DNA of 64,000 nt from CAG-103 sp963627135 (GTDB taxonomy: Bacteria > Bacillota > Clostridia > Oscillospirales > Oscillospiraceae), in contig CAVFZY010000032.1 of assembly GCA_963627135.1 (NCBI GenBank), forward strand, positions 29,863-93,862, written 5' to 3'. Below the pieces are notes generated by a model. It did no database searches and was not told the origin of the DNA. It saw only the letters and a program-made list of their open reading frames with translations. How positions within the stretch are numbered: the first letter of the stretch is position 1; each line of letters opens with the position of its first letter. The position numbers and the translations under genes were made by a program. This document shows positions 57,152-64,000 of the stretch, one piece after another.

Positions 57152-59065
57152 ATGATCCACGGTTTTCTCAAAGCCTGCACGGTCTCGCCCGCGCTGCGCG
57201 TGGCCGACTGTGCGTTCAACACGCAACAGACCATCGCCGCCATGCAGCGCGCAGCGGCGGACGGCGCGCAGCTGGCGGTATTTCCCGAGCTGGGGCTGAC
57301 CGGCTACACGTGCGGCGACCTGTTTTTTCAGCAGCCGCTCCAGCGTGCAGCAGCTCAAGGGCTCGCCGCCGTGCTGGAGGCGAGCGCGGAGCTTGACCTC
57401 GTCGCGCTCGTGGGCCTGCCCGTCGCGGTGGACGGTAAGCTCTATAACTGCGCCGCCGTCGTCTGCCACGGGAAGCTGCTGGGTCTGGTGCCGAAAACAT
57501 ACCTGCCGAACTACGGTGAGTTTTACGAAAAGCGGCAGTTCAATCCCGCGCCCGCCTGTGTGCGCACGCTGCACTTTGCCGGACAGGAAGTGCCGTTCGG
57601 CACAAAGCTGCTGTTTCGCTGCGCCGAGATGCCGGAATTTTGCCTCGCGGCCGAGGTGTGCGAGGACCTGTGGGCCCCGCTGCCGCCGAGCACGCACCAC
57701 GCGCTCGCGGGTGCGACCGTGATTGCGAACCTCTCGGCCAGCGACGAGACGATCGGCAAGGCCGATTATCGCCGCGCGCTCGTCGGGCAGCAGTCCGCGC
57801 GTCTGCTGTGCACGTATCTCTACGCCGATGCCGGCTACGGGGAATCGACGACCGACATGGTCTTTGCCGCGCACGACCTCATCTGCGAAAACGGCTCGCT
57901 ACTGGCAGAGTCCAGGCCCTTCGGCCCCGGCTATGCCTGCACGGAGCTCGACCTCGGCCGCATGGTCAGCGAGCGCTGCCGCAGCACGACGTTCGAACCG
58001 GAGAACGATGGGTACGAAACGGTCATGTTCCATCTGCCGCTCCGGGAGGTGCCGCTCACGCGGCCCGTCTCACCGACGCCGTTTGTCCCGGCCGACGATA
58101 ACGCCCGCGCCGAGCGCTGCGAGCTCATTCTCGCCATGCAGGCAGACGGGCTGGCCAAGCGCATCGCCCATGCGCACGCGAAAACCGCCGTCATCGGCAT
58201 CTCCGGCGGGCTGGACAGCAGCCTCGCCCTGCTCGTGGCGGTGCGCGCGATGCAGCAGCTCGGCCGTCCGACGCAGGACGTGCTGGCCGTGACGATGCCG
58301 TGCTTCGGCACGACGCACCGCACCCGCTCGAACGCCGAAATCCTCTGCGATGAGCTGGGTGTGACGTTCCAGGAGATCCCGATCGCGCGCACCGTCCACA
58401 GCCACTTTGCCGACATCGGGCAGGACGAAGCCGTGCTCGACGTGACGTATGAAAACTGCCAGGCGCGCGTGCGCACGCTCGAGCTCATGGACCTTGCCAA
58501 CCGCACGGGCGGCCTCGTCGTCGGCACCGGCGACCTGAGTGAGCTGGCACTCGGCTGGGCCACCTACAACGGCGATCACATGAGCATGTACGGCGTGAAC
58601 GCCGACGTGCCGAAAACACTCGTGCGCCACATCGTGCGCTATGCGGCCGACGCGGCGGAAAACGCTGCCCTGCGCGCCGTGCTGCTCGACATTCTCGACA
58701 CACCGGTCAGCCCCGAGCTGCTGCCGGCGAACGAAAACGGCGAGATCGCCCAGCAGACGGAGTCGCTCGTGGGGCCCTATGAACTGCACGATTTTTACCT
58801 GTACTACGTGCTGCGCTTTGGCTTCGGCCCGGCAAAGATCTACCGGCTGGCGCGCCACGCGCTCGGCGACCGGTACCCGGACGACGTGCTGCTGCACTGG
58901 CTGAAAAATTTCTACCGCCGCTTTTTTGCGCAGCAGTTCAAGCGCAGCTGCCTGCCCGACGGGCCGAAGATCGGCTCGGTCACGCTCAGTCCCCGCGGCG
59001 ACTGGCGCATGCCCAGCGACGCCTGCGCTGCCGTATGGCAGGCAGAGCTTGACCAGTTGGGATAA
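57152..59065 (+). CDS. nadE: Glutamine-dependent NAD+ synthase
   Basis: This 637-residue enzyme joins two domains. A nitrilase-type glutaminase (about residues 1-300) has Glu in VFPELGLTGY, Lys in VPKTYLPNYGEFYE and Cys in AAEVCEDLW. The NAD synthetase (about 310-637) has the PP-loop IGISGGLDSSLALLVAV and TGDLSELALGWATYNGDHM. Ammonia released by the first domain amidates NaAD to NAD+. Length agrees with Clostridial NadE. AAAGGAC precedes the ATG. Confidence 0.96.
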   Translation: MIHGFLKACTVSPALRVADCAFNTQQTIAAMQRAAADGAQLAVFPELGLTGYTCGDLFFQQPLQRAAAQGLAAVLEASAELDLVALVGLPVAVDGKLYNCAAVVCHGKLLGLVPKTYLPNYGEFYEKRQFNPAPACVRTLHFAGQEVPFGTKLLFRCAEMPEFCLAAEVCEDLWAPLPPSTHHALAGATVIANLSASDETIGKADYRRALVGQQSARLLCTYLYADAGYGESTTDMVFAAHDLICENGSLLAESRPFGPGYACTELDLGRMVSERCRSTTFEPENDGYETVMFHLPLREVPLTRPVSPTPFVPADDNARAERCELILAMQADGLAKRIAHAHAKTAVIGISGGLDSSLALLVAVRAMQQLGRPTQDVLAVTMPCFGTTHRTRSNAEILCDELGVTFQEIPIARTVHSHFADIGQDEAVLDVTYENCQARVRTLELMDLANRTGGLVVGTGDLSELALGWATYNGDHMSMYGVNADVPKTLVRHIVRYAADAAENAALRAVLLDILDTPVSPELLPANENGEIAQQTESLVGPYELHDFYLYYVLRFGFGPAKIYRLARHALGDRYPDDVLLHWLKNFYRRFFAQQFKRSCLPDGPKIGSVTLSPRGDWRMPSDACAAVWQAELDQLG

Positions 59066-59074
59066 AAAGAACAG

Positions 59075-59104
59075 AGCCCCGCACCGGCACGGTGCGGGGC
59101 TTTT
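59075..59104 (+). terminator. Terminator of nadE
   Basis: A 12-bp stem (59075-59086 with 59090-59101) with a GCA loop runs into four T. Confidence 0.9.
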
Positions 59105-59147
59105 GCGTCCTCTTAAACTACATTCAAGAAAAATTCATACTTATCCC

Positions 59148-59178
59148 TTGACCTAAAGTCAACTTCAGGGAGTAAGAT
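59148..59178 (+). promoter_or_regulatory. Second MerR-type promoter, upstream of the flavodoxins
   Basis: TTGACC (59148-59153) and TAAGAT (59173-59178) are separated by 19 bases. The spacer repeats the dyad found at 55057-55076 with three changes (ACCTAAAG, TCAA, CTTCAGGG). The shared sequence and spacing mark it as a target of the same MerR protein. Confidence 0.86.
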
Positions 59179-59211
59179 GGCCATAAAGAACATGAAATGG
59201 AGGCAAGCCAT

Positions 59212-59688
59212 ATGAAATCTCTGATCCTTTACTATTCTTACCGCGGCAACACGCAGTGCATCGCCGAGCTCATCCGCAGCGTCATCGGCGGCGATATCGC
59301 CCGCATCGACACCGTCGTGCCCTACACCGGCTCGTATGACGACGTGGTCGCGCAGGGCGAGCGAGAGGTCAAGCAGGGCTTTTTGCCGGAGCTGAAGCCG
59401 ATGGACATCGACCTGAGCCGCTACGACACGATTGTGCTCGGCACGCCCGTCTGGTGGTACACCTGCGCCCCGGCCACACGCGCTTTTCTGACCGCGCATA
59501 ATCTGAGCGATAAGACCGTCTACCCCTTCGCCACGAACGGCGGCTGGCTCGGCCGCACGCTCAAGGACGTTGCGGCGCTGTGCCCGGGTGCGGACGTGAA
59601 GCCCGGCCTCGACGTGCACTTCGACGACACGACGCTGCGCACGCCGGACAAAACCATTGACCGCTGGATCGCGGCCATCCACGACTGA
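59212..59688 (+). CDS. Flavodoxin
   Basis: This 158-residue protein is a short-chain flavodoxin: the FMN phosphate loop reads YYSYRGNTQCIAELI, and the ring-binding loops read GTPVWWYTCAP and FATNGGWLG. It would carry electrons in the cytoplasm. Its gene follows the second MerR-type promoter and is 12 bases ahead of a secreted paralogue. GGAGG precedes the ATG. Confidence 0.92.
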   Translation: MKSLILYYSYRGNTQCIAELIRSVIGGDIARIDTVVPYTGSYDDVVAQGEREVKQGFLPELKPMDIDLSRYDTIVLGTPVWWYTCAPATRAFLTAHNLSDKTVYPFATNGGWLGRTLKDVAALCPGADVKPGLDVHFDDTTLRTPDKTIDRWIAAIHD

Positions 59689-59700
59689 GGAGGTACCGTC

Positions 59701-60291
59701 ATGAAAAAAATCATCCCCCTGCTGGTCAGCGCGCTGATGCTTCTGAGCCTCGCTGCCTGCGACAGCAAGACCACCGCGCCCGAGACCACCACGGCCCCCG
59801 CCGCCAGCGGCAAGACGCTCGTCGTCTATTTCTCCGCAACCGGCAGCACGAAGGCCGCAGCCGAGGCCATCGCCGCCGCGACGGGCGGCGACCTGCTGGA
59901 GCTCGAACCGGCCGAGCCGTACACGAGCGCTGATCTGGACTACAACAACGCCGACAGCCGCGTCTCGCGCGAGCACGACGATGAAACGCTGCGCGATGTG
60001 GCGCTCAAGACAACAACCGTTGCGAACTGGGCCGACTATGACACCGTTTACATCGGCTACCCGATCTGGTGGGGCATTGCCGCATGGCCGGTAGACACGT
60101 TCGTCAAGGCCAATGACTTCACCGGCAAGACGGTCATCCCCTTCTGCACCTCCGGCAGCAGCGACATCGGCGAGAGCGGCACGCAGCTTGCGGCGCTCGC
60201 CGGCACCGGCGACTGGCAGACGGGCAAGCGCTTTGCCTCCGCCGTCACGCAGCAGGAAGTTGCCGACTGGGTCAAGACCCTCGGCAAATAA
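59701..60291 (+). CDS. Flavodoxin domain lipoprotein
   Basis: This 196-residue protein has a lipoprotein signal (SALMLLSLAACDS), a Thr/Ala/Pro linker and a flavodoxin domain from about residue 38: VVYFSATGSTKAAAEAI, GYPIWWGIAAWPVD and FCTSGSSDIGESG. It therefore places an FMN protein outside the membrane beside its cytoplasmic paralogue encoded just upstream. Such surface flavodoxins may take part in extracellular electron transfer, which is inference. Confidence 0.88.
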   Translation: MKKIIPLLVSALMLLSLAACDSKTTAPETTTAPAASGKTLVVYFSATGSTKAAAEAIAAATGGDLLELEPAEPYTSADLDYNNADSRVSREHDDETLRDVALKTTTVANWADYDTVYIGYPIWWGIAAWPVDTFVKANDFTGKTVIPFCTSGSSDIGESGTQLAALAGTGDWQTGKRFASAVTQQEVADWVKTLGK

Positions 60292-60311
60292 CTGCAGCGG
60301 CACAAAATCGT

Positions 60312-60351
60312 GCCCCCGTCCAGCGGATTTTGCCGCCGGCCGGGGGCGTTT
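60312..60351 (+). terminator. Terminator of the flavodoxin unit
   Basis: A 7-bp GC stem (60312-60318 with 60341-60347), which can be extended inward, is followed by GTTTTC, 20 bases after the stop codon. Confidence 0.7.
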
Positions 60352-60393
60352 TCAGATCTTCATCTCATCTATACAAGATTTTTTACTATTTCC

Positions 60394-60422
60394 TTGCATT
60401 TTCTCCGGAAATATGCTATCTT
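60394..60422 (+). promoter_or_regulatory. Promoter of the 57-residue protein gene
   Basis: TTGCAT (60394-60399) and TATCTT (60417-60422) are 17 bases apart. The resulting leader would be about 100 bases long. Confidence 0.55.
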
Positions 60423-60526
60423 TTCTCACGGCGGCAGTGCCGGATTTCGGGACACTTCCTATCGGCGCTGCACCGCTGCGGACCATGCGGCCGGAAAACT
60501 TGCAGAATCAGAAAGGATGACCCGAT

Positions 60527-60700
60527 ATGCAGCCCGAAATACGCGACGTCCTGTACCGGCTCGTTGGCGAGCACGGCTGGAACTGGGGTATGGCGCGCAA
60601 TCTCATCAACCGACAATTCGGCACCAACTACACGATCAAAGAACTGCAGCGGTTCTATCTGCGCCATCCGCGGCCAAAACCTGACTCAGTTTTCAAATAA
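60527..60700 (+). CDS. 57-residue helical, HTH-like small protein
   Basis: This short reading frame encodes a basic 57-residue protein starting MQPEIRDVLYRLVGEHGWNW and containing GMARNLINRQFGTNYTIKEL. The spacing of Trp18, Trp20 and the L-x-N-x-x-F-G-T-x-Y-T-x-x-E-L block is like a Myb/SANT or homeodomain-like three-helix fold. AAAGGA lies about 12 bases ahead, and a promoter and a strong hairpin bracket the gene. No function is assigned; DNA binding is plausible. Confidence 0.75.
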   Translation: MQPEIRDVLYRLVGEHGWNWGMARNLINRQFGTNYTIKELQRFYLRHPRPKPDSVFK

Positions 60701-60710
60701 ACGCATACGC

Positions 60711-60776
60711 ATAATGAAATGATGATTCCCCGGCGCGCGATGAATACCGCGCGCCGGGGAATCATCATTTCATTAT
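60711..60776. repeat. Perfect 29-bp inverted repeat
   Basis: Arms 60711-60739 and 60748-60776 are perfectly complementary over 29 bases with an 8-base loop (60740-60747, ATGAATAC). It follows the 57-residue gene by 10 bases and may terminate it, but it is about twice as long as the other terminators here and lacks a real T tract. Confidence 0.85.
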
Positions 60777-60887
60777 TTCTCCGGGGCGCTCCAGACGCCG
60801 GACGATTGCACCACTTGTGCGCTGGAACCGAGCACGCAGGGTGGTTTCTGCAACTCCTTGCAAGGAACGTTGTTGCATAGTTACCCC
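60777..60887. other. Gene-free stretch between two inverted repeats
   Basis: No gene is seen. It contains the palindrome TCCTTGCAAGGA (near 60854-60865) flanked by GCAAC and GTTGC, giving a further possible hairpin. Confidence 0.4.
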
Positions 60888-60929
60888 CCCCATTTGTTAG
60901 ACATAATACCGCATGTCTAACAAATGGGG
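60888..60929. repeat. Perfect 17-bp inverted repeat
   Basis: Arms 60888-60904 and 60913-60929 pair perfectly around an 8-base loop (AATACCGC). It lies 38 bases beyond the end of the DUF4430-SLH gene but has a G run rather than a T tract on that strand. Its loop shares AATACC with the 60711-60776 repeat if flanking bases are counted. Confidence 0.85.
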
Positions 60930-60967
60930 TGCAGTTCAAAGTCCAGGGATGCCGCTGATTGGAATGC

Positions 60968-61996
60968 TTATTTGCGGATGTAAGCGCTGAGGATGGAGGC
61001 AATCTCGGCGCGGGTCATCGCGTCGTTCGGCGCGAGGAGCTTGCCGTCGCGGCCGGAGATGAGCCGCTCGGCAACGGTCCACTGCATCTCGGCCAGCGCC
61101 CAGGACGGAACGTCCGCCGCATCGCCAAAGGCGGCAAGGTCAGCGCGCGCCGTCACGTCATCGCAGGCAAAGGCCGCAAAACCGCAAATCATCACGGCCG
61201 CCTGTGCGCGCGTGACCGCGGCGCCGGGCCGGAACGTGCCGTCGCCGCAGCCAACGACGATGCCGTTTTCCGCCGCCCAGATGACGGCGTTCGTATACCA
61301 CTGGCCGGCCGGAACGTCCGAGAACTTGCTTTCCGCCGTGACCGCCGGCTCACCGGCTCTGGCATAGAGAATGACCGCGAGCATGGCGCGGGTGAGCGTC
61401 AGGTCGGGTGCGAAGGTCTTGTCGTCCACGCCGACCATGAGGCTGCGGGTATACATGCGCTTGATGGCGGTATACGCCCAGTGATCCCACGACACATCGG
61501 TGAACGGCAGGAACATGCCGGACACCTGCGTGTAGTCGGCCGTGAAGAACACCTCGACCTCGTCGCCGTCCTCAAGCTGGAAGGCGTTCATGGTCACATC
61601 CGGGATATCGCCGTTGACGCGATAGAGCCAGCCGGAGTTCTGCCCCTTACTGAGCTCGGCGACCTTGGTGCCGTCCGGCGCGGTGACTGCCTGCAGATAG
61701 CTGTAGTTGGCGTTATAGTCATACGTGTACCCGTTGTCCGCGAGCACCTGCTGGAACACGTCGAACACCGTCGTGCCCTCGGCCGGAACGCTGACTGCAG
61801 TCGACTGGATCCAGGTGTCCGTGTCCGTATACAGCTGGAAGGTGACGGTGCACACGCTCGACGGGGCCGACGGATCCGTCACACCGCTCGGGGCCGTCAC
61901 GCTCGTCGGGGTTTCCACTTCCACAGCCAGTGCCGCCGGCATGAGACTGAAGACCAGTGTCAGCGCCAGCAGCAATGCCAAAAACCGTTTTTTCAT
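60968..61996 (-). CDS. DUF4430 (transcobalamin-like) protein with three SLH domains
   Basis: This 342-residue protein has a Sec signal peptide (KKRFLALLLALTLVFSLMPA). A DUF4430 domain (about residues 45-150) has FDVFQQVLADNGYTY, SKGQNSGWLYRVNG and LEDGDEVEVFF, the pattern of the C-terminal domain of transcobalamin. Three SLH repeats (from about 155: FTDVSWDHWAYTAI, FSDVPAGQWYTNAV and the DVPSWALAEM copy) anchor it to the wall. A cobalamin riboswitch precedes it, so it probably captures corrinoids at the surface. The start at 61996 follows AGGAGGAAG. Confidence 0.9.
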   Translation of the reverse strand: MKKRFLALLLALTLVFSLMPAALAVEVETPTSVTAPSGVTDPSAPSSVCTVTFQLYTDTDTWIQSTAVSVPAEGTTVFDVFQQVLADNGYTYDYNANYSYLQAVTAPDGTKVAELSKGQNSGWLYRVNGDIPDVTMNAFQLEDGDEVEVFFTADYTQVSGMFLPFTDVSWDHWAYTAIKRMYTRSLMVGVDDKTFAPDLTLTRAMLAVILYARAGEPAVTAESKFSDVPAGQWYTNAVIWAAENGIVVGCGDGTFRPGAAVTRAQAAVMICGFAAFACDDVTARADLAAFGDAADVPSWALAEMQWTVAERLISGRDGKLLAPNDAMTRAEIASILSAYIRK

Positions 61997-62013
61997 GTTG
62001 CTTCCTCCTAAAA

Positions 62014-62047
62014 CAAAAAAATTCTGCCCGCCGGGACCGGCGGACAG
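62014..62047 (-). terminator. Terminator of the cobalamin riboswitch
   Basis: A 10-bp stem with one G-T pair (62024-62033 with 62038-62047) is followed on the minus strand by a run of seven T. It lies 28 bases from the start codon and is the expected expression platform. Confidence 0.88.
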
Positions 62048-62240
62048 CTGCAACAAAACCGGCCGAACGAGATCGCTTCGTTCAGCCATGCAGTTTCCGG
62101 TTCCGGCGGAAATGCCTGCAGTCTCCGGGTATTCTGACTCATCCGCCTTCCGGCGGCTTCACAGTGACCGACTCGCGGGGCTTTGCACCCACATTCCCCC
62201 TGCCGCCCGAAGCGGCAAAGACTGCGCAGTATGCAGTTAT
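62048..62240 (-). promoter_or_regulatory. Cobalamin (B12) riboswitch
   Basis: On the minus strand the aptamer shows GGGAATGTGGGTGCAAAGCC, CCCGCGAGTC, GGTCACTGTGAAGCC and the B12-box variant GATGAGTCAGAATACCCG (around 62125-62142). It lies between a promoter and an intrinsic terminator, so cobalamin should lower expression of the DUF4430-SLH gene. Edges are approximate. Confidence 0.9.
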
Positions 62241-62246
62241 GTGTGT

Positions 62247-62275
62247 AGTATACCACACCCCGGCGCGATTGTAAA
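62247..62275 (-). promoter_or_regulatory. Promoter of the DUF4430-SLH gene
   Basis: On the minus strand TTTACA (62270-62275) and TATACT (62247-62252) are 17 bases apart, directly ahead of the riboswitch. Confidence 0.75.
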
Positions 62276-62300
62276 TCCCCTTCCCGGCCATGGCGTGAGT

Positions 62301-62341
62301 AAAAAAATCTCCTCCCGGCGGTTACGGGAGGAGATTTTTTT
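62301..62341. terminator. Terminator of the small membrane protein gene
   Basis: A 17-bp stem (62301-62317 with 62325-62341) has A-rich and T-rich ends and can terminate in either direction. A second hairpin (62377-62383 with 62391-62397) shares its GGCGGTTAC loop. The remaining DNA up to 62450 holds no gene. Confidence 0.8.
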
Positions 62342-62450
62342 CGTGCGTGGAGAAACCGCACGTTGGGGGGCGGTCGCCGGGAGGCGGTTACTCCCGGAAA
62401 CCATGGAGAAAAAACAGAAATGGATGAAAAATAGCAAAGGAAAGATGAAA

Positions 62451-62639
62451 TCAGCGCTGAATGCTCACGATGTCTCTGCCAAGCAGGGCCGTGTAGATGC
62501 CGCCGATCACGAGTACAAGCACACCCAGCAGCGCCATCGCGGTGGAGCCGGCAGAATACGTGCTCATAAGGGAGACAGCGGTGATCTCGATCGCGAGGAA
62601 CGCAACGAAAGCAAGAATGTTCAGCCAAATATTTTTCAT
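62451..62639 (-). CDS. Small two-helix membrane protein
   Basis: This 62-residue protein has two hydrophobic helices (NILAFVAFLAIEITAVSLM and ALLGVLVLVIGGIYTALLG) and short polar ends. The ATG at 62639 has AGGAGG upstream. It is divergent from a LysR regulator gene, which may control it. Function unknown. Confidence 0.7.
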   Translation of the reverse strand: MKNIWLNILAFVAFLAIEITAVSLMSTYSAGSTAMALLGVLVLVIGGIYTALLGRDIVSIQR

Positions 62640-62858
62640 AGCAGCTACCTCCTGAATTTTTTGGTTCCGAGGGGGGTTTCCGGTCCCCTCGCTTACAGTT
62701 GCATGATAGCATATCGTTTGCCTGTTGTAAAATTCACAATTCCGAAAGGTACGTTTTGCGTTTTCGATTAAATGCAACAATTCGATGATATTCTTTCGTG
62801 AAATTGATATTTTTCCGTCAATGTTTCCCTGCTATCTGTTGGATAGCCGAAAAAATGC

Positions 62859-62888
62859 TTGACGCAGGCCGGATTTGCGACGTATTAT
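62859..62888 (+). promoter_or_regulatory. Promoter of the LysR gene
   Basis: TTGACG (62859-62864) and TATTAT (62883-62888) are 18 bases apart, about 50 bases before the start codon. Confidence 0.65.
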
Positions 62889-62936
62889 AAATTCGAGAAA
62901 AAAACGGAACCAAACCGGAATAAGGAGGCATCGCCT

Positions 62937-63842
62937 ATGGAACTTCGTTTGCTGACCACATTTTTAAAGGTTGCACAGCTGCAGAGCTTCTCCAAGGCCG
63001 CAGAGTCCCTGGGTTATTCCCAGTCCGCCGTTACGGTACAGGTCCAGCAGCTTGAAAACGAGTTGGGCGTGCGCCTGTTCGACCGCATCGGTAAAACCGT
63101 ATCCATTACCCACTACGGACAGGAGTTCATCCCCTACGCACGCGATGTCGTGTCGGCTGCGGCGCGCGCCGTGTCGTTCACGGTGCAGGAGCGCGATTTG
63201 ACCGGCACGCTGCGCATCGGCACGATCGAATCGATCATGACGGCCAGCTTCGGAGAGATCCTGCCGCTGTATCATGAGCACTGTCCGCATGTGAACACAC
63301 AGCTGGTCGAGGGCGACACGAAAACGCTCTCGGATATGCTGATGCACAATGAAGTTGACCTGATCTACACGCTCGACGACATGGGCTATGACGCACAGCG
63401 CGTCAAGCTCTTCGAATGCCCGCAGGAGATCGTCATCGTCGCGAGCCCCAAGCACCCGTTCGCTGCGGCCAAGCAGCTCAAGCTGGCCGACCTCGTCAGC
63501 GAGCCGTTCGTGCTCATGCCGCAGTTCAACAGCTATCGCTACCAGTTTGACATGGAGCTGGCACACCAGAAACTGTCGATCCGGCCGTTTCTGGAGCTGG
63601 AGAGCACAAGCATGGTCATGCAGCTGCTCGAGCGCAACCCCTATCTGTCCGTGCTGCCACGCTACACGGCGCGACGCCGCGCAGAAGAGGGCCGACTCGT
63701 CATTCTGCCGGTCGCGGACTGCCACATGGAACAGTGGAGCCAGCTGGTGCATCACCGCGACAAGGTGCTTACGCCGCAGATCCGCGCCATGGTCTCCGTC
63801 ATCGCGCAGGTGGAAAACATTCCGCTGCATCTCGAGGACTGA
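62937..63842 (+). CDS. LysR-family transcriptional regulator
   Basis: This 301-residue protein starts with the LysR winged helix: MELRLLTTFLKVAQLQSFSK, AAESLGYSQSAVTVQVQQLE, GVRLFDRIGKTVSIT. A periplasmic-binding-like effector domain follows (about residues 90-295; LRIGTIESIMTA). AAGGAGG precedes the ATG at 62937. It is divergent from the 62-residue membrane protein gene. The effector is unknown. Confidence 0.92.
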   Translation: MELRLLTTFLKVAQLQSFSKAAESLGYSQSAVTVQVQQLENELGVRLFDRIGKTVSITHYGQEFIPYARDVVSAAARAVSFTVQERDLTGTLRIGTIESIMTASFGEILPLYHEHCPHVNTQLVEGDTKTLSDMLMHNEVDLIYTLDDMGYDAQRVKLFECPQEIVIVASPKHPFAAAKQLKLADLVSEPFVLMPQFNSYRYQFDMELAHQKLSIRPFLELESTSMVMQLLERNPYLSVLPRYTARRRAEEGRLVILPVADCHMEQWSQLVHHRDKVLTPQIRAMVSVIAQVENIPLHLED

Positions 63843-63878
63843 CTCGGTACAAACGCATACAACACATACAATAATAAT

Positions 63879-63902
63879 CCGCCGGCCTAGCCGGCGGTTT
63901 TT
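63879..63902 (+). terminator. Terminator of the LysR gene
   Basis: An 8-bp stem (63879-63886 with 63890-63897) with a CTA loop runs into five T. Confidence 0.88.
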
Positions 63903-64000
63903 CATAGACGGGCAAAGCCCTCTGTTACTAGCTTGCACGTCACGTCGTGCAAGTACGATCTGCCAGCCGCGAGAGTTCTGCTACTTGCAGCCCGTGAACG
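63903..64000 (+). other. Right-edge gene-free DNA with hairpins
   Basis: No reading frame is convincing. ACGGGC (63908-63913) can pair with GCCCGT near 63990, enclosing an 8-bp hairpin (63932-63939 with 63946-63953). It may be part of a structured RNA that continues beyond the window, or chance. Confidence 0.25.

Noticed and set aside
60888..60929. A dif-like recombination site
   Set aside because: The symmetry is too long and the arms do not match Xer-binding sequences known from Firmicutes.
63903..64000. A c-di-GMP-I riboswitch at the right edge
   Set aside because: GGGCAAAGCC looks similar to part of the aptamer, but the rest of the conserved core is missing.
1..64000. CRISPR arrays, prophage, insertion sequences, rRNA or tRNA genes
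   Set aside because: No regularly spaced repeats, transposase or phage genes, or recognisable structural RNA genes were seen on reading both strands.

Overview
The window looks like a chromosomal segment of an anaerobic, spore-forming member of the Clostridia, probably near the Oscillospiraceae. This is inferred from several things seen together: a GC-rich, tightly packed layout with many ATGA-type overlaps; SLH (surface-layer anchored) proteins; a CotF-type spore coat protein; ferredoxin-linked 2-oxoacid oxidation; TPP and cobalamin riboswitches; and a pst-pho operon laid out as in Firmicutes. No rRNA, tRNA, CRISPR array, prophage or insertion sequence was seen. Species cannot be named from the sequence alone.

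Layout. 1-3.8 kb: the start of a threonine dehydratase-like gene at the left edge, then a DHHW/MBOAT polysaccharide O-acylation pair followed by DUF1810 and NUDIX genes. 3.9-10.6 kb: an HMA metal-binding protein, then pstSCAB-phoU-phoP-phoR with a Pho-box-like array upstream. 10.9-14.4 kb: a FecCD-type ABC importer operon ending in an FmdE protein. 14.4-15.8 kb: a SpoU-family rRNA methyltransferase and a CotF-like protein. 15.9-24.3 kb: an eight-gene Phe/Tyr biosynthesis operon (DAHP synthase, tyrA, aroB, aroA, pheA, fused aroE-aroK, aroQ, aminotransferase). It is preceded by a leader peptide rich in Phe and Tyr and an intrinsic terminator, a classical attenuator. 24.4-27.2 kb: a secreted SLH metallophosphoesterase. 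27.4-31.1 kb: a TPP riboswitch and thiM-thiE-thiD-cytX. 31.2-33 kb: two nitrilase-superfamily genes. 33.1-41.8 kb: a catabolic island (2-hydroxyacid dehydrogenase, class III CoA-transferase, GntR/FCD regulator, Na+/solute symporter, four-subunit 2-oxoacid:ferredoxin oxidoreductase, MFS carrier) that looks less GC-rich than its surroundings. 42-46 kb: a flavodoxin-ferredoxin fusion, CorA, and a MarR-MFS-lipoprotein operon. 46-51.3 kb: a two-component system with DUF4956 and VTC proteins, facing a secreted beta-helix protein across a strikingly symmetrical divergent promoter. 51.4-60.3 kb: GNAT, TtcA, HxlR, isochorismatase and NadE genes, plus a MerR regulon. 60.4-64 kb: a 57-residue HTH-like protein, two perfect inverted repeats, a cobalamin-riboswitch-controlled DUF4430-SLH protein, a 62-residue membrane protein and a LysR regulator.

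How the parts work together. The richest content is regulatory. The aro operon makes Phe and Tyr, and its leader peptide carries seven Phe/Tyr codons out of 17. One MerR protein can be matched to two promoters about 4 kb apart that share the same 19-bp-spacer operator; these drive a hydrolase plus cupin pair and two flavodoxins. The OmpR-family regulator at 47.3-48.0 kb is the natural candidate to bind four CTTTAG boxes set exactly on an 11-bp helical phase between its own operon and the beta-helix gene. TTTACA-type boxes precede both pstS and the SLH metallophosphoesterase, suggesting that a cell-surface phosphatase and the phosphate importer respond to the same phosphate signal. The DUF4430-SLH protein sits behind a B12 riboswitch, suggesting surface capture of cobalamin.
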